64,000 nt of DNA from Croceimicrobium sp965279135 (GCA_965279135.1 OZ257133.1:3162001-3226000); one strand, 5' to 3'; positions 25,216 to 33,473 are shown, counted from the first letter of the stretch. Notes: a model not told the origin generated them from the letters alone. Made by a program: numbers and translations.

Positions 25216-25775
25216 CAGTTCCAATAAACTTCAAGGCATTTTTTAAGCGATAGTTTCGCCCTATGGATAATTTGCCAGTAATTCGACGTACTAATATTGA
25301 ATTCCTGACTTATTTCACTTCCTTTTTCTTGAGCAAAGAACTTTGCAGCAAGCACGTCGCGCCAGAGAGTGGGAAGGTTATCCATGCATCCTTTAAAGAG
25401 TTCTTGAAAGTTTTCGCGATCCATTAAGGAATCATCCTGTTCCCAGGAGACATCATCCCAGATGCCTTTTTTCCAGTGGCCTTGTTCGAAAAAATGATCC
25501 GAGCTGCTATCTTCATCTCCATTTTGACTTTCAAAGACGTTTTTACGATAATAGGCGGAGCGGAAATAGTCGACAATTTTATTTCGTAAAATGCGGGATA
25601 ACCAGGTTTTTGGATTGCTGTCCCCTTTAAACTGATGAAGGTTTTCAAATGCGGCAATGAATGTCTCTTGCACCATATCCTGAGCCAGGTTTGCATCACC
25701 TAATCGATACTCGGCCCATCGCAGTAGGTCATCGCTGTACTCGTCGATCCAGGTTTCAAGGTCTTTTGCATCCAT
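25215..25775 (-). CDS. ECF-type RNA polymerase sigma factor
   Basis: A 186-residue sigma-70-family factor with region 2 (DLLRWAEYRLGDANLAQDMV, QETFIAAFENLHQFKG, KTWLSRILRNKIVDYFR) and region 4 (LPTLWRDVLAAKFFAQEKGS, EISQEFNISTSNYWQIIHRA). It would direct polymerase to stress promoters once released by the anti-sigma factor encoded next. It is the first gene of a leftward run of sigma, anti-sigma, thioredoxin-like and peroxiredoxin genes. No TAnnTTTG promoter was seen upstream, which would fit autoregulation from its own promoter type. Divergent from the tetR gene. Confidence 0.92.
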   Translation of the reverse strand: MDAKDLETWIDEYSDDLLRWAEYRLGDANLAQDMVQETFIAAFENLHQFKGDSNPKTWLSRILRNKIVDYFRSAYYRKNVFESQNGDEDSSSDHFFEQGHWKKGIWDDVSWEQDDSLMDRENFQELFKGCMDNLPTLWRDVLAAKFFAQEKGSEISQEFNISTSNYWQIIHRAKLSLKKCLEVYWN

Positions 25776-25817
25776 TCTGTGCTCTAAACTAAGGCAAAGG
25801 TTTTTTCTGGGAAATTA

Positions 25818-25848
25818 TTTGCGGGAATAAAAAATCAATGTACTTTTG
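25818..25848 (+). promoter_or_regulatory. Predicted promoter of the tetR gene
   Basis: TTTG at 25818-25821, 19 bases, then TACTTTTG at 25841-25848. Both elements match the Bacteroidota consensus exactly. The operator-like palindrome starts three bases later. Confidence 0.7.
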
Positions 25849-25850
25849 TA

Positions 25851-25864
25851 AGTGATTACTCACT
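25851..25864 (+). promoter_or_regulatory. Putative TetR operator 1 (autoregulatory)
   Basis: AGTGATTACTCACT: perfect AGTGA/TCACT arms around four bases. It lies between the -7 box and the tetR ATG, touching the start codon, so a bound repressor would block transcription start. A near copy (12 of 14 bases) precedes the SDR gene. Confidence 0.6.
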
Positions 25865-26386
25865 ATGACAGAAAAGCAAGAGAAAATACTCACAGCTGCA
25901 CTTGAACTTTTTGCGACCAATGGTTATGCCAGCACTTCCACGGCCAAGGTGGCTAGGGAGGCGGGAGTATCCGAAGGTTTAATTTTCCGCCATTTCGGTA
26001 ATAAAGAAGGTTTGTTGAAGGCGATAATTGATCAAGGTCAACAGAAGGCAACCGAGATTTATCAGATGCTTGCTCAGGAACAGAACCCCAGGAAGCGTCT
26101 ACGGAATGTGCTTGATATGTCATTCAGTGTTTCAAAGGAGGATCACACTTTTTGGCGTTTAATATACGCTCTGAAATGGCAAGCTGATGCCTATGACTCT
26201 GGCTCCACAGACCTTATGAAACAGATGCTTATTGACACCTTTAAAGAGCTACATCATGAGGATCCGGAAGCCGAAGCAGAGTTAATACTAATCTTATTAG
26301 ATGGGCTAGTTACCGCAATTCTTCTTCGCAAGCCAAAGGAGTTAAATCGAGTGCAGAATTTGTTGCACCGTCGATATATGCTATAA
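25865..26386 (+). CDS. TetR/AcrR family transcriptional regulator
   Basis: A 173-residue regulator. The N-terminal helix-turn-helix is clear: EKILTAALELFATNGYASTS, TAKVAREAGVSEGLIFRHFG and NKEGLLKAI. The C-terminal ligand-binding half is helical and specific to the protein. An operator-like palindrome abuts its own start codon and a second lies upstream of the SDR gene 54 bases downstream, so it probably represses itself and that dehydrogenase. The inducing ligand is unknown. Confidence 0.93.
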   Translation: MTEKQEKILTAALELFATNGYASTSTAKVAREAGVSEGLIFRHFGNKEGLLKAIIDQGQQKATEIYQMLAQEQNPRKRLRNVLDMSFSVSKEDHTFWRLIYALKWQADAYDSGSTDLMKQMLIDTFKELHHEDPEAEAELILILLDGLVTAILLRKPKELNRVQNLLHRRYML

Positions 26387-26408
26387 AAAAATTTTATCCA
26401 AAATAGTA

Positions 26409-26422
26409 AGTAATTAATCACT
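26409..26422 (+). promoter_or_regulatory. Putative TetR operator 2 (SDR gene)
   Basis: AGTAATTAATCACT, 12 of 14 bases identical to operator 1, with one arm mismatch. It lies in the 53-base gap between tetR and the SDR gene, 17 bases before the SDR ATG. Confidence 0.55.
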
Positions 26423-26439
26423 CACAAATCACGGAGATC

Positions 26440-27261
26440 ATGAAAAAGCAAGTAATCTTAATTACAGGAGCATCATCAGGAATGGGTAAGGACTTTGCCC
26501 TTGATCTGATCAAGAAGGGACACATCGTATATGGCGCGGCCAGAAGAATTGACCGTATGAAAGACTTAGAAGATGCCGGTGGTCATGCCCTGGCGCTGGA
26601 TGTAACCGATGAGGCTCAAATCGAGAAGGTAGTTAAAACCATAGTGGATGAGCAAGGGCGAATAGACGTTTTGATTAACAATGCCGGCTATGCCGTTTAC
26701 GGAGCGGTTGAAACCGTGAGTATGGAAGATGCTCGGAGACAGTTCGAGGTTAATATCTTCGGTTTAGCCGCTTTAACCCAGAAAGTGATACCCTATATGC
26801 GCGAAGCCAAATCCGGTAAAATCATCAACATTTCCTCTATGGGTGGTAAAATGTATACTCCATTGGGGGCCTGGTATCACGCAACTAAGCATGCACTAGA
26901 AGGCTGGTCAGATTGTTTGAGGTTGGAATTAAAGCCATTCAATATCGATGTAGTTATAATTGAGCCCGGAGTAATCCTCACCGAATTCGGAGATGTGATG
27001 TATGAACCGATGGTTAAACGCGCCGCAGGAACCGCCTACGAAAAAATGACCAATACCATGGCTAATGCAGCCAAGGAGTCTTATGATAAAGGTCAGGGGT
27101 CTAAGCCCAAAGTGATCACCAATTTGATCAATAAGGCGATTGATAGTGCTAAACCTAAAACTCGTTATGCGGCCGGTTATATGGCTAAACCCTTGATGTT
27201 TATTCGCCGGACCTTTAGCGATCGTATGTTTGATCGCATCATTATGAGTCAGTTAAAGTAA
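26440..27261 (+). CDS. Short-chain dehydrogenase/reductase (SDR family)
   Basis: Classical NAD(P)-dependent SDR of 273 residues. The cofactor motif is ITGASSGMGKD, followed by the DVTD segment, NNAGYAVYG, the catalytic Ser in NISSMGG and the catalytic pair in YHATKHALEGWSD (Tyr-x3-Lys). The C-terminal half (VVIIEPGVILTEFG) resembles SDRs that act on retinol-like, steroid or lipid substrates, but the substrate is not determinable. GGAG lies 7 bases before the ATG as a possible ribosome site. It is probably controlled by the TetR protein encoded upstream. Confidence 0.93.
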   Translation: MKKQVILITGASSGMGKDFALDLIKKGHIVYGAARRIDRMKDLEDAGGHALALDVTDEAQIEKVVKTIVDEQGRIDVLINNAGYAVYGAVETVSMEDARRQFEVNIFGLAALTQKVIPYMREAKSGKIINISSMGGKMYTPLGAWYHATKHALEGWSDCLRLELKPFNIDVVIIEPGVILTEFGDVMYEPMVKRAAGTAYEKMTNTMANAAKESYDKGQGSKPKVITNLINKAIDSAKPKTRYAAGYMAKPLMFIRRTFSDRMFDRIIMSQLK

Positions 27262-27266
27262 GACCT

Positions 27267-27299
27267 AAGGCCCGATTCCCAATTAGGGGATCGGGCTTT
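27267..27299. terminator. Bidirectional terminator between SDR and DoxX genes
   Basis: AAGGCCCGATTCCC, a short loop, then GGGGATCGGGCTTT. The strong stem lies between two convergent genes and has T-rich or A-rich flanks that could serve either direction. Confidence 0.85.
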
Positions 27300-27303
27300 A
27301 AAT

Positions 27304-27678
27304 TTAGCTTCTGAAGTTCCCGCGGTTGATCCAGAATACCAGCCCAGAAACAACAAAGAGCATAATGTTCACCGCAATTGATTCGTCTCGACCTAGATGA
27401 GTTATGGCGGCGGCGACCATAATGCCCATAAAGCCTAAGGCGGCTAATGGAACTAAGGCATACCATCTTTTCAGGATCAAAGGAAGGATCATCGCCAGAC
27501 CGCCTAATACTTCCAGTCCACCAATTAGATTAACCATTGTTTCAGAATAGTCTTGTGCCCAGGTCATTCCTTCGGTAATAATCATTTCGTCGTAAGGAGT
27601 ACTCAGTTTTAAAGCGCCGAACATTATAAATGCCAGTCCTAATAAAACTTGAAGCACCAGTTTTAAAATACTCATCAT
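27304..27678 (-). CDS. DoxX-like four-helix membrane protein
   Basis: A 124-residue membrane protein with four helices: ILKLVLQVLLGLAFIMFGAL, MVNLIGGLEVLGGLAMILPL, LVPLAALGFMGIMVAAA and VNIMLFVVSGLVFWIN. The order and the FGxxKL and LGGLEVLGG segments fit the DoxX family, small inner-membrane proteins of uncertain function sometimes tied to thiosulfate or quinone redox. I use the ATG at 27676-27678 (MMSILKLVL); the longer frame adds a polar 21-residue tail that does not fit. Confidence 0.82.
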   Translation of the reverse strand: MMSILKLVLQVLLGLAFIMFGALKLSTPYDEMIITEGMTWAQDYSETMVNLIGGLEVLGGLAMILPLILKRWYALVPLAALGFMGIMVAAAITHLGRDESIAVNIMLFVVSGLVFWINRGNFRS

Positions 27679-27823
27679 ACTGTTGTTTGGATTTGCACTT
27701 AAAGATAGCATTTCTACGAGGAGGCCTTTTGACTTTCTCAAGCCTTAGACTTGTTAAAATTCAGCAAATCAGAATATTTAGTTCAAAAAATGGCTAACTT
27801 CATAGGTCATTAAATCAAATTAT

Positions 27824-29815
27824 ATGAAGAAACCACTATCCTTTTCTCTAGCAATTTTATTCGGTTTTGGTCTTAGCGCACAAGAGTTTCCCCGCCTTGA
27901 AGCTTCAGAGACCTATCAAGAACTTCAGCCCAAAAATGGGGCCTTTCAATTAAGGCCGGAGGCGGCTGGCCAATCGGTAATTTGGTCAGAGGACTTTTCT
28001 GGAGGAATTCCTCAAGACTGGACTCAAAACGGTATGCCTGCTTTAGCATTATGGGAGTACCGTGGCCCAAATACAGCCCCACCGGATTCAGTTGGATCCA
28101 GAGGTTGCTGGGCAGGTCCTAACCAGTCCGGGAATCTTGGAACACCGATTAACTCTCCTAGCCGCACGAATGGCTTTATGATTTTTGATTCCGATTTTCT
28201 GCACTCTAATGGTGATCGAGCAACTAATGGTCAGGGAACAGTACCTGCACCGCACATTGGACGTTTACGCACCGATACTATAGATCTTAGCGGGGAGTCA
28301 GGAGCTGAATTAGGCTTTTATATGTACGCTCGCCGTTTTCAAGCTGCGTGGTATGTGGCAATTAGTACAGATGGTGGCCTCACTTTCCCCGATTCTGTAG
28401 AAGTGTTTCCAGCCAGTACGCTCCCTGTAAATTCTTCCACGGACCAGAATGCCTATTTCCGAGCGAATATTTCCAACATCGTCGCCAATCAAAGCGAAGT
28501 GGTTTTGGAGTTTGTTTTTGATGGGACGGTTAGCAATAGCAATGGTTCAGGTCGGTACTATTGGATGATCGATGACATCGAATTGCTTACTCCACCTAAG
28601 AACCTTTTACTCTTTACCCCGGCGACAGCACCGGGAACCTCAGGCGAAGCACCGGCTCATGATATTATTTTCAATAATCAGAGCGATTATCCAAAGTATA
28701 TGCACCTCTCTGGAAAGGAAAAAGTGCCAATTTCTTTTGATGGTAATATCTATAATTATGGTACGGACGCTCAAACCAATGTTGGTTTAGCTGTGGAGAT
28801 TCTGGATCCCAATGATAACATAGTTACGACTGTTTACTCTCCAACCGTTCCGACCTTGAATTCTTTCGATACAGCCTACTATACCACTCTTACTACCACG
28901 GCCTGGATGCCTCCGGCAGATGATGAGTATCGAGTTGTATACAAAGCGATTTCGGATAGCATAAGTCAGGCAGCTACTCCTTCTGCAGATACATTTTCAC
29001 TCAGCGTAGGCAGTGAGTATTCTCTGGATGACGGCGATGCGAGTAATTATTTTGGAACCAATACTGGAACCAATGGAATGATCGCGATCGGTGTTCTGTT
29101 TCACCTTAACAATGGAGATCAGAATGGTCGGGTCTATTTACAAGGTATAGACATGCAAATGAGCTGCTTAACAGATTCTACAGCTGACATGGAGGTTGCT
29201 ATTTTCGATTCAGCCGGTTTCGCTTTTAATGGAGGCTTCCCTGCCGGTGCTACGGCATTGTACCGGAAAGTGTTCAGTTTTGATGGTTCTGTTCCATGTA
29301 GTCTCTACAATTACTCTTTCGAGGATGCGCAAGGAAAGCCCTTGGAGTTAAATGAAGGAACCTACTATGTAATTGCGAACTTGTTTCCGAATGCTGCAAA
29401 CGGGGTAATTCGATTTGCCAACAGCAACAATTGGAATCAACCCAGTTATGCTTCAGTTTTCCAGAATCAAAACGGTAGTTGGTTTAGCGGTTTCTCCAAC
29501 AGTACCACTTATGAAGCACCGCATTACCGTCTTAAAGTGGTTGATTTTAACTCTTTAACGGAAGACAAGCTGGCACTTTTTAATTTATATCCTAACCCTA
29601 CAGATGGCAGGGGTACTATCGAGTTAAAGGCCGCCGGTAGATACAGTTGGTCAGTTCTTAATCTTGCAGGTCAGGAATTACACAGCGAGGATGTAACGAT
29701 CAATTCTAATCAAAACATTGAATTTAAACTGGATTTACCGGATGGAATCTATCTCATTCGGGTTCAGAATGATCAGGCAGAAAGCCAAACCATGAAACTC
29801 ACAATTAGAAATTAG
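27824..29815 (+). CDS. Secreted T9SS type A sorting domain protein
   Basis: A 663-residue exported protein with a signal peptide (MKKPLSFSLAILFGFGLSAQ) and a type A sorting tail (FNLYPNPTDGRGTIELKAAG, NLAGQEL, LPDGIYLIRVQND). The first mature region (IWSEDFSGGIPQDWTQNG, then a lectin-like sandwich ending YYWMIDDIEL) resembles the choice-of-anchor J modules common on such cargo. The middle has several beta-sandwich repeats with no visible catalytic motif. Likely displayed on the surface or released; function unknown. A terminator follows directly. Confidence 0.88.
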   Translation: MKKPLSFSLAILFGFGLSAQEFPRLEASETYQELQPKNGAFQLRPEAAGQSVIWSEDFSGGIPQDWTQNGMPALALWEYRGPNTAPPDSVGSRGCWAGPNQSGNLGTPINSPSRTNGFMIFDSDFLHSNGDRATNGQGTVPAPHIGRLRTDTIDLSGESGAELGFYMYARRFQAAWYVAISTDGGLTFPDSVEVFPASTLPVNSSTDQNAYFRANISNIVANQSEVVLEFVFDGTVSNSNGSGRYYWMIDDIELLTPPKNLLLFTPATAPGTSGEAPAHDIIFNNQSDYPKYMHLSGKEKVPISFDGNIYNYGTDAQTNVGLAVEILDPNDNIVTTVYSPTVPTLNSFDTAYYTTLTTTAWMPPADDEYRVVYKAISDSISQAATPSADTFSLSVGSEYSLDDGDASNYFGTNTGTNGMIAIGVLFHLNNGDQNGRVYLQGIDMQMSCLTDSTADMEVAIFDSAGFAFNGGFPAGATALYRKVFSFDGSVPCSLYNYSFEDAQGKPLELNEGTYYVIANLFPNAANGVIRFANSNNWNQPSYASVFQNQNGSWFSGFSNSTTYEAPHYRLKVVDFNSLTEDKLALFNLYPNPTDGRGTIELKAAGRYSWSVLNLAGQELHSEDVTINSNQNIEFKLDLPDGIYLIRVQNDQAESQTMKLTIRN

Positions 29816-29837
29816 GGGTATTCACTAGGAACCAAAG

Positions 29838-29863
29838 AGCCTCGACAAAAGTCGGGGCTTTTT
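29838..29863 (+). terminator. Terminator of the T9SS type A cargo gene
   Basis: AGCCTCGAC, a four-base loop AAAA, GTCGGGGCT and then TTTTT; nine base pairs with one G-U. It touches the stop of the convergent glycosyltransferase-like gene. Confidence 0.88.
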
Positions 29864-30917
29864 ATTTACTCCTTAAAAAGTCGCAATAAGCATCAGCTTG
29901 TTGTTCAAGGTTCCACTGAGAACTCTGATAGAATTCCCTCCCTTTTTTAAGACTGGGTAACTCTTTCCAAAGCGTTTTTAAAGTCCCAGGAAGATAACTG
30001 ATTGAGGCATCGGCTAATTCATCTGATGCAGGACCACCTTCTTCAATTAGCAATGGTATGTGAAATGCCGCAGCCATATTCCAGGCTCCGGAAATCTGTT
30101 TTTGGTAGAGTTGACCTCCCGGGTGATCATGATGGATGAGAGGAAGCACAAAATCTGCTTGGGAGAGATAGGAGTAGAACTCTTGGTTTGGAACAAAGTC
30201 TTTCCAGCTTATGAAAAATCCTTCTAGATTAAGCTCCTTCAATAGCTTCTGTAAATGAGGGCCATCACCAAAGTGGTGATGCGATTTACCTAAAAGGACA
30301 AAGCGTAAGGCTAAAGACCCATCATAGCCCTTTAAACTGTTAACTAAACTTAGATAATCGCGCCTTTTATATTCGACCTGACCGGGAATTACAATCCAGT
30401 ACTCGCCCTTGGGTTTTTGGATTGATTTATCTGCAAGGCTGGAAGGTAGAAACCCAGCACAAAAAGCACCAATTTCCCTTTTGGGCTGAATCTGACGCGC
30501 TTTATCAGTCAAATACTCAGCTAAAAAGAAAAGCCCTTTTAAATGGATATTGATCAGCTTTTGGGTGCTACTGTTTTCAAGTTTTCGGAGATGATGTAAG
30601 ACCCCAAAAAACCGAATAGAAGAAAAGGGCTTGGCCCAAAGGAAGTTCCGTACCTTCTTTCCACTGGCGGTATTTATCACGGCTTTCCTAATACCTAATT
30701 GCTCCAGTTTCTTATGAAGTTGTCTGGCATTCCTCCAATTCATTTTACTGGGGATGAAGAAGACTTTTGATTCTGGATAGGAGAACAAGCGCGATCTTAG
30801 ATCTTCCGAAACGAAAAGTACAGGTTCAAAGTCCAGGCTTTTATCCAGAAAGAGGTACTGAGGATAAAGTATCTCATCATGGGAGTTACCGAATTCTATT
30901 AGGGCGACTTTGGTCAA
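29862..30917 (-). CDS. Glycosyltransferase-like protein (GT-B fold, weak)
   Basis: A 351-residue protein whose pattern suggests a GT-B glycosyltransferase: an N-terminal Rossmann-like half (KVALIEFGNSHDEILYPQYL) and a C-terminal half with IVIPGQVEYKRRDY, RFVLLGKSHHHFGDG, SQADFVLPLIHHDHPG and a final EEGGPASDELADA. The motifs are weaker than in GT4 enzymes, so the sugar and acceptor are unknown. No ATG is available: a stop codon lies two codons upstream of the TTG at 30915-30917, which I take as the start. The next gene upstream on the same strand ends nine bases away. Confidence 0.6.
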   Translation of the reverse strand: MTKVALIEFGNSHDEILYPQYLFLDKSLDFEPVLFVSEDLRSRLFSYPESKVFFIPSKMNWRNARQLHKKLEQLGIRKAVINTASGKKVRNFLWAKPFSSIRFFGVLHHLRKLENSSTQKLINIHLKGLFFLAEYLTDKARQIQPKREIGAFCAGFLPSSLADKSIQKPKGEYWIVIPGQVEYKRRDYLSLVNSLKGYDGSLALRFVLLGKSHHHFGDGPHLQKLLKELNLEGFFISWKDFVPNQEFYSYLSQADFVLPLIHHDHPGGQLYQKQISGAWNMAAAFHIPLLIEEGGPASDELADASISYLPGTLKTLWKELPSLKKGREFYQSSQWNLEQQADAYCDFLRSK

Positions 30918-30926
30918 GATTCAATC

Positions 30927-31394
30927 TTAGAAACGCAAACTTAAGCCAAAGCCTCTGTTGTTTATTAGAAGATGTGCTTCGGTCTTTCGCTCCAGACGCT
31001 TATTATAAATTGCCACCGCTTGTTCCGCCTTACGACGAGAGCTAATTTCCAGTGGGATGGATACGGCCACTAAGCCCACTCCAATTAGGCTCATGTTATA
31101 GTTCGGGTCTCGGCCAATGGCTTCATTGAAAAGAGGATATAGACTGAGAAAAAGCCCGGAAAGCTGACAGAAGCGGGCCAGATCATTCTGGTTGTTGGCT
31201 TTGCGAATTAATTCATGTGCTTCAGAATTGCCTTCGAATTTTTCAATTAATTCAGATAGCTTAATGCGGTTCTCATATTGATAATAGCGTTGACTAAAAA
31301 AGCTCTTTTCAATTAGAATGGGGCTCTCAGATTGGGCACTCAAACCAATACCAAAGCTGCATAAAAGGGCACAAATCAGAGCTCGAGGGGACAT
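30927..31394 (-). CDS. Exported hypothetical protein
   Basis: From the ATG at 31392-31394 this gives 155 residues with a signal peptide (MSPRALICALLCSFGIGLSAQ). The mature part has a Tyr-rich start (SFFSQRYYQYENRIKLSEL), helices, and a hydrophobic stretch (MSLIGVGLVAVSIPLEISS) that may be a membrane anchor. Similar small Bacteroidota proteins have this helix-hydrophobic-RRKAEQAVAIYN layout, but I know no function for them. The upstream extension of the frame hides the signal peptide and is rejected. Confidence 0.75.
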   Translation of the reverse strand: MSPRALICALLCSFGIGLSAQSESPILIEKSFFSQRYYQYENRIKLSELIEKFEGNSEAHELIRKANNQNDLARFCQLSGLFLSLYPLFNEAIGRDPNYNMSLIGVGLVAVSIPLEISSRRKAEQAVAIYNKRLERKTEAHLLINNRGFGLSLRF

Positions 31395-31534
31395 AAGGTA
31401 AAGGTACGTTTTCAATTTGCATTCTAAGCCAGGCATCGAAATCAGGTTTCATTTATTAAAACGCTTAGAAGTGTTTTCTATGATGCTTCCAAAATACATC
31501 TTAGGATGTTTGTTCTTCATCAACAATTAGAATA

Positions 31535-31879
31535 ATGAGTGATCTTCGAAATCGAGTAAGCCTGATTGGTCATGTAGGGGGTGACCCGGAAATAAAGAGT
31601 TTTGACTCCAAGGGGCAATTGGCAAAATTCTCATTGGCCACAAATGAGACCTATCAAAACAATAAGGGAGAGAAGGTAACGGAAACCCAGTGGCATAATA
31701 TCGTAGCCTGGAATGGACTGGCCTCAGTGATTGCCAAGCATGTTCAGAAGGGCAGCTTTTTAATTCTGGAGGGAAAGATTGTAAACCGCTCTTACAATGA
31801 TAAAGAAGGTGAGAAGCGCTACATCACTGAGATCGTGGCGCATAGCATGAATTTCCTGGGTCCTAAACCGGAATCCTAA
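31535..31879 (+). CDS. ssb: Single-stranded DNA-binding protein, short form without acidic tail
   Basis: OB-fold SSB that coats single-stranded DNA in replication, repair or recombination. The family start is clear (SDLRNRVSLIGHVGGDPEIK), followed by FSLATNETYQNNKGEK, TQWHNIVAWNGLA and GSFLILEGKIVNRSY. At 114 residues it stops at FLGPKPES and lacks the Gly/Pro-rich linker and acidic DDDIPF-like tip that recruits partner proteins. It may be a second, specialised SSB; a main SSB with the full tail would then lie elsewhere. Confidence 0.93.
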   Translation: MSDLRNRVSLIGHVGGDPEIKSFDSKGQLAKFSLATNETYQNNKGEKVTETQWHNIVAWNGLASVIAKHVQKGSFLILEGKIVNRSYNDKEGEKRYITEIVAHSMNFLGPKPES

Positions 31880-31937
31880 AAAGCGGGTCCTGTTAGGCCG
31901 TATGCAATGTAGGTGAACCATTGCGCCAACTGGAATG

Positions 31938-31945
31938 TATCTTTG
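31938..31945 (+). promoter_or_regulatory. -7 box of menB
   Basis: TATCTTTG, an exact TAnnTTTG, 16 bases before the menB ATG. A TTG at 31921-31923 is 14 bases upstream, shorter than usual. Confidence 0.4.
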
Positions 31946-31961
31946 TCTAAAATCATTTCAT

Positions 31962-32804
31962 ATGCCCGCAAATTGGACTACGGTCAAAGAATATCAGGAT
32001 ATCACGTACAAGAAATCTGGTGATGGAGTAGCGCGAATTGCTTTTAATAGACCAGAGGTACGTAATGCTTTTCGTCCTAAGACAGTAGCAGAACTTTATG
32101 AAGCTTTTTTAGATGCAAGGGAGGATACGAGTATAGGCGTAGTGCTTTTCAGTGCAGAAGGACCTTCTCCTAAAGACGGAGTATATTCATTCTGTAGCGG
32201 AGGGGATCAAAATGCCAGAGGGCATCAAGGTTATGTGGATGAAGAGGGCATGCCCCGATTAAACATCCTTGAAGTGCAGCGTCTCATCCGGTTCATGCCT
32301 AAAGTTGTGATTGCTGTTGTGCCCGGATGGGCCGTTGGTGGGGGCCATAGTTTACATGTAGTTTGCGACCTAACTCTCGCAAGTAAGGAGCATGCCATCT
32401 TTAAGCAAACAGATGCTGATGTAACCAGCTTTGATGGGGGTTATGGCTCGGCTTATCTAGCTAAAATGGTAGGCCAGAAGAAGGCGCGTGAAATTTTCTT
32501 TCTAGGTCGCAACTATTCCGCTGATGACGCAGTAGCAATGGGAATGGCAAATGCCTCCATACCTCATGAGGAACTTGAAGATACAGCATATCAATGGGCG
32601 CAGGAGATATTGGAGAAATCACCGACCTCGATTAAGATGCTCAAATTTGCCTTTAATCTTACTGATGATGGCATGGTGGGTCAACAGGTCTTTGCCGGTG
32701 AAGCAACCCGCCTTGCTTACATGACTGATGAAGCCAAAGAAGGTAGAAATGCCTTTTTAGAGAAAAGAAAACCAAACTTCAAGGATATTAAATGGATACC
32801 CTAA
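31962..32804 (+). CDS. menB: 1,4-dihydroxy-2-naphthoyl-CoA synthase (menaquinone synthesis)
   Basis: Crotonase-fold enzyme that closes the naphthoquinone ring from O-succinylbenzoyl-CoA. Signature segments are present: YQDITYKKSGDGVARIAFNR, PEVRNAFRPKTV, FCSGGDQNARG, VPGWAVGGGHSLHVVCDLTL, DADVTSFDGGYGSAYLAKMV and GQKKAREIFFLGRNY. From the ATG of MPANWTTVKEYQD it is 280 residues, the usual length; the frame is open nine codons further, but that part contains the -7 box. No other men gene is adjacent. Its end overlaps the next gene by 13 bases. Confidence 0.95.
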   Translation: MPANWTTVKEYQDITYKKSGDGVARIAFNRPEVRNAFRPKTVAELYEAFLDAREDTSIGVVLFSAEGPSPKDGVYSFCSGGDQNARGHQGYVDEEGMPRLNILEVQRLIRFMPKVVIAVVPGWAVGGGHSLHVVCDLTLASKEHAIFKQTDADVTSFDGGYGSAYLAKMVGQKKAREIFFLGRNYSADDAVAMGMANASIPHEELEDTAYQWAQEILEKSPTSIKMLKFAFNLTDDGMVGQQVFAGEATRLAYMTDEAKEGRNAFLEKRKPNFKDIKWIP

Positions 32805-33337
32805 TTGTAAATAGGCCTGGTTCTGGTCAATATCCGGCTTATTATGATAACTATTATAAATGGCTACCCGAAGGTCAGCCCATTTTAGAGCTTTGGCAGC
32901 ATGCTATCCAGGATGCCCTCGAGTTTTGGCATTCCATAAATTCTGAAGAAGCTAGTTTTCGTTATGAAGCTTCCAAGTGGAGCATCAAGCAGATGCTCTT
33001 GCATATAAGTGATACCGAGCGCATTTTTGGATTTAGGGCACTATCACTAAGCCGCGGGGAGCAGGCAAACCTAAGTGGATTTGACCACAATTCGTATGTG
33101 GATTTCAGTGGGGCAGACGATCGTGAATGGGCGTCAATACTTCAGGAATACCAGCATGTGAAACAAGCGAATTACGATCTCTTTGCGTCTTTGAACTCTA
33201 GCCAATGGGAGGCAGAAGGAACTTTAGGCGATCAAAGGATCACTGTAGCGGCAATAGCCTATGTTCTTCCCGGACATGATCGACATCATCAAGAAATTGT
33301 TAAAAGCCGATATCTCTCCAAATTGCGCAATAGCTGA
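32792..33337 (+). CDS. DinB-family putative metal-dependent protein
   Basis: A 181-residue four-helix protein of the DinB/YfiT type. The family histidines appear in MLLHISDTERIFGFRAL and in the C-terminal PGHDRHHQEIV, spaced as in the three-histidine metal site. Family members include thiol transferases and hydrolases; the actual reaction here is unknown. It is not the DNA polymerase DinB. The start overlaps menB by 13 bases in another frame, so it is probably co-transcribed. A terminator lies about 95 bases downstream. Confidence 0.88.
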   Translation: MDTLIVNRPGSGQYPAYYDNYYKWLPEGQPILELWQHAIQDALEFWHSINSEEASFRYEASKWSIKQMLLHISDTERIFGFRALSLSRGEQANLSGFDHNSYVDFSGADDREWASILQEYQHVKQANYDLFASLNSSQWEAEGTLGDQRITVAAIAYVLPGHDRHHQEIVKSRYLSKLRNS

Positions 33338-33432
33338 CAAGGCGGGAGTTCAAAGTCCATCTACATTAGCTGTGAAATAGGATAGTTGATGTAAAGGGCG
33401 TATTAACACTAGGTCCCAACATCACAAAATTG

Positions 33433-33473
33433 TTTCCCGGTAATTCCTTTGGTTTTACCGGGAAATGTTTTTT
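33433..33473 (+). terminator. Terminator of the menB-dinB unit
   Basis: TTTCCCGGTAA, an 11-base loop, TTACCGGGAAA, then TGTTTTTT on the plus strand. The perfect 11-base-pair stem with T tract serves the rightward genes; it also touches the nadD stop and may work both ways. Confidence 0.88.

Noticed and set aside
31458..31509. Two small inverted repeats upstream of ssb (AAAACGCTT/AAGTGTTTT and ACATC/GATGT)
   Set aside because: One is imperfect and the other has five-base arms; AT-rich intergenic DNA gives such matches by chance, and no promoter overlaps them.
32792..33337. DinB-family gene as DNA polymerase IV
   Set aside because: The name is shared only; the protein is a 181-residue four-helix DinB/YfiT protein with metal histidines and no polymerase motifs.
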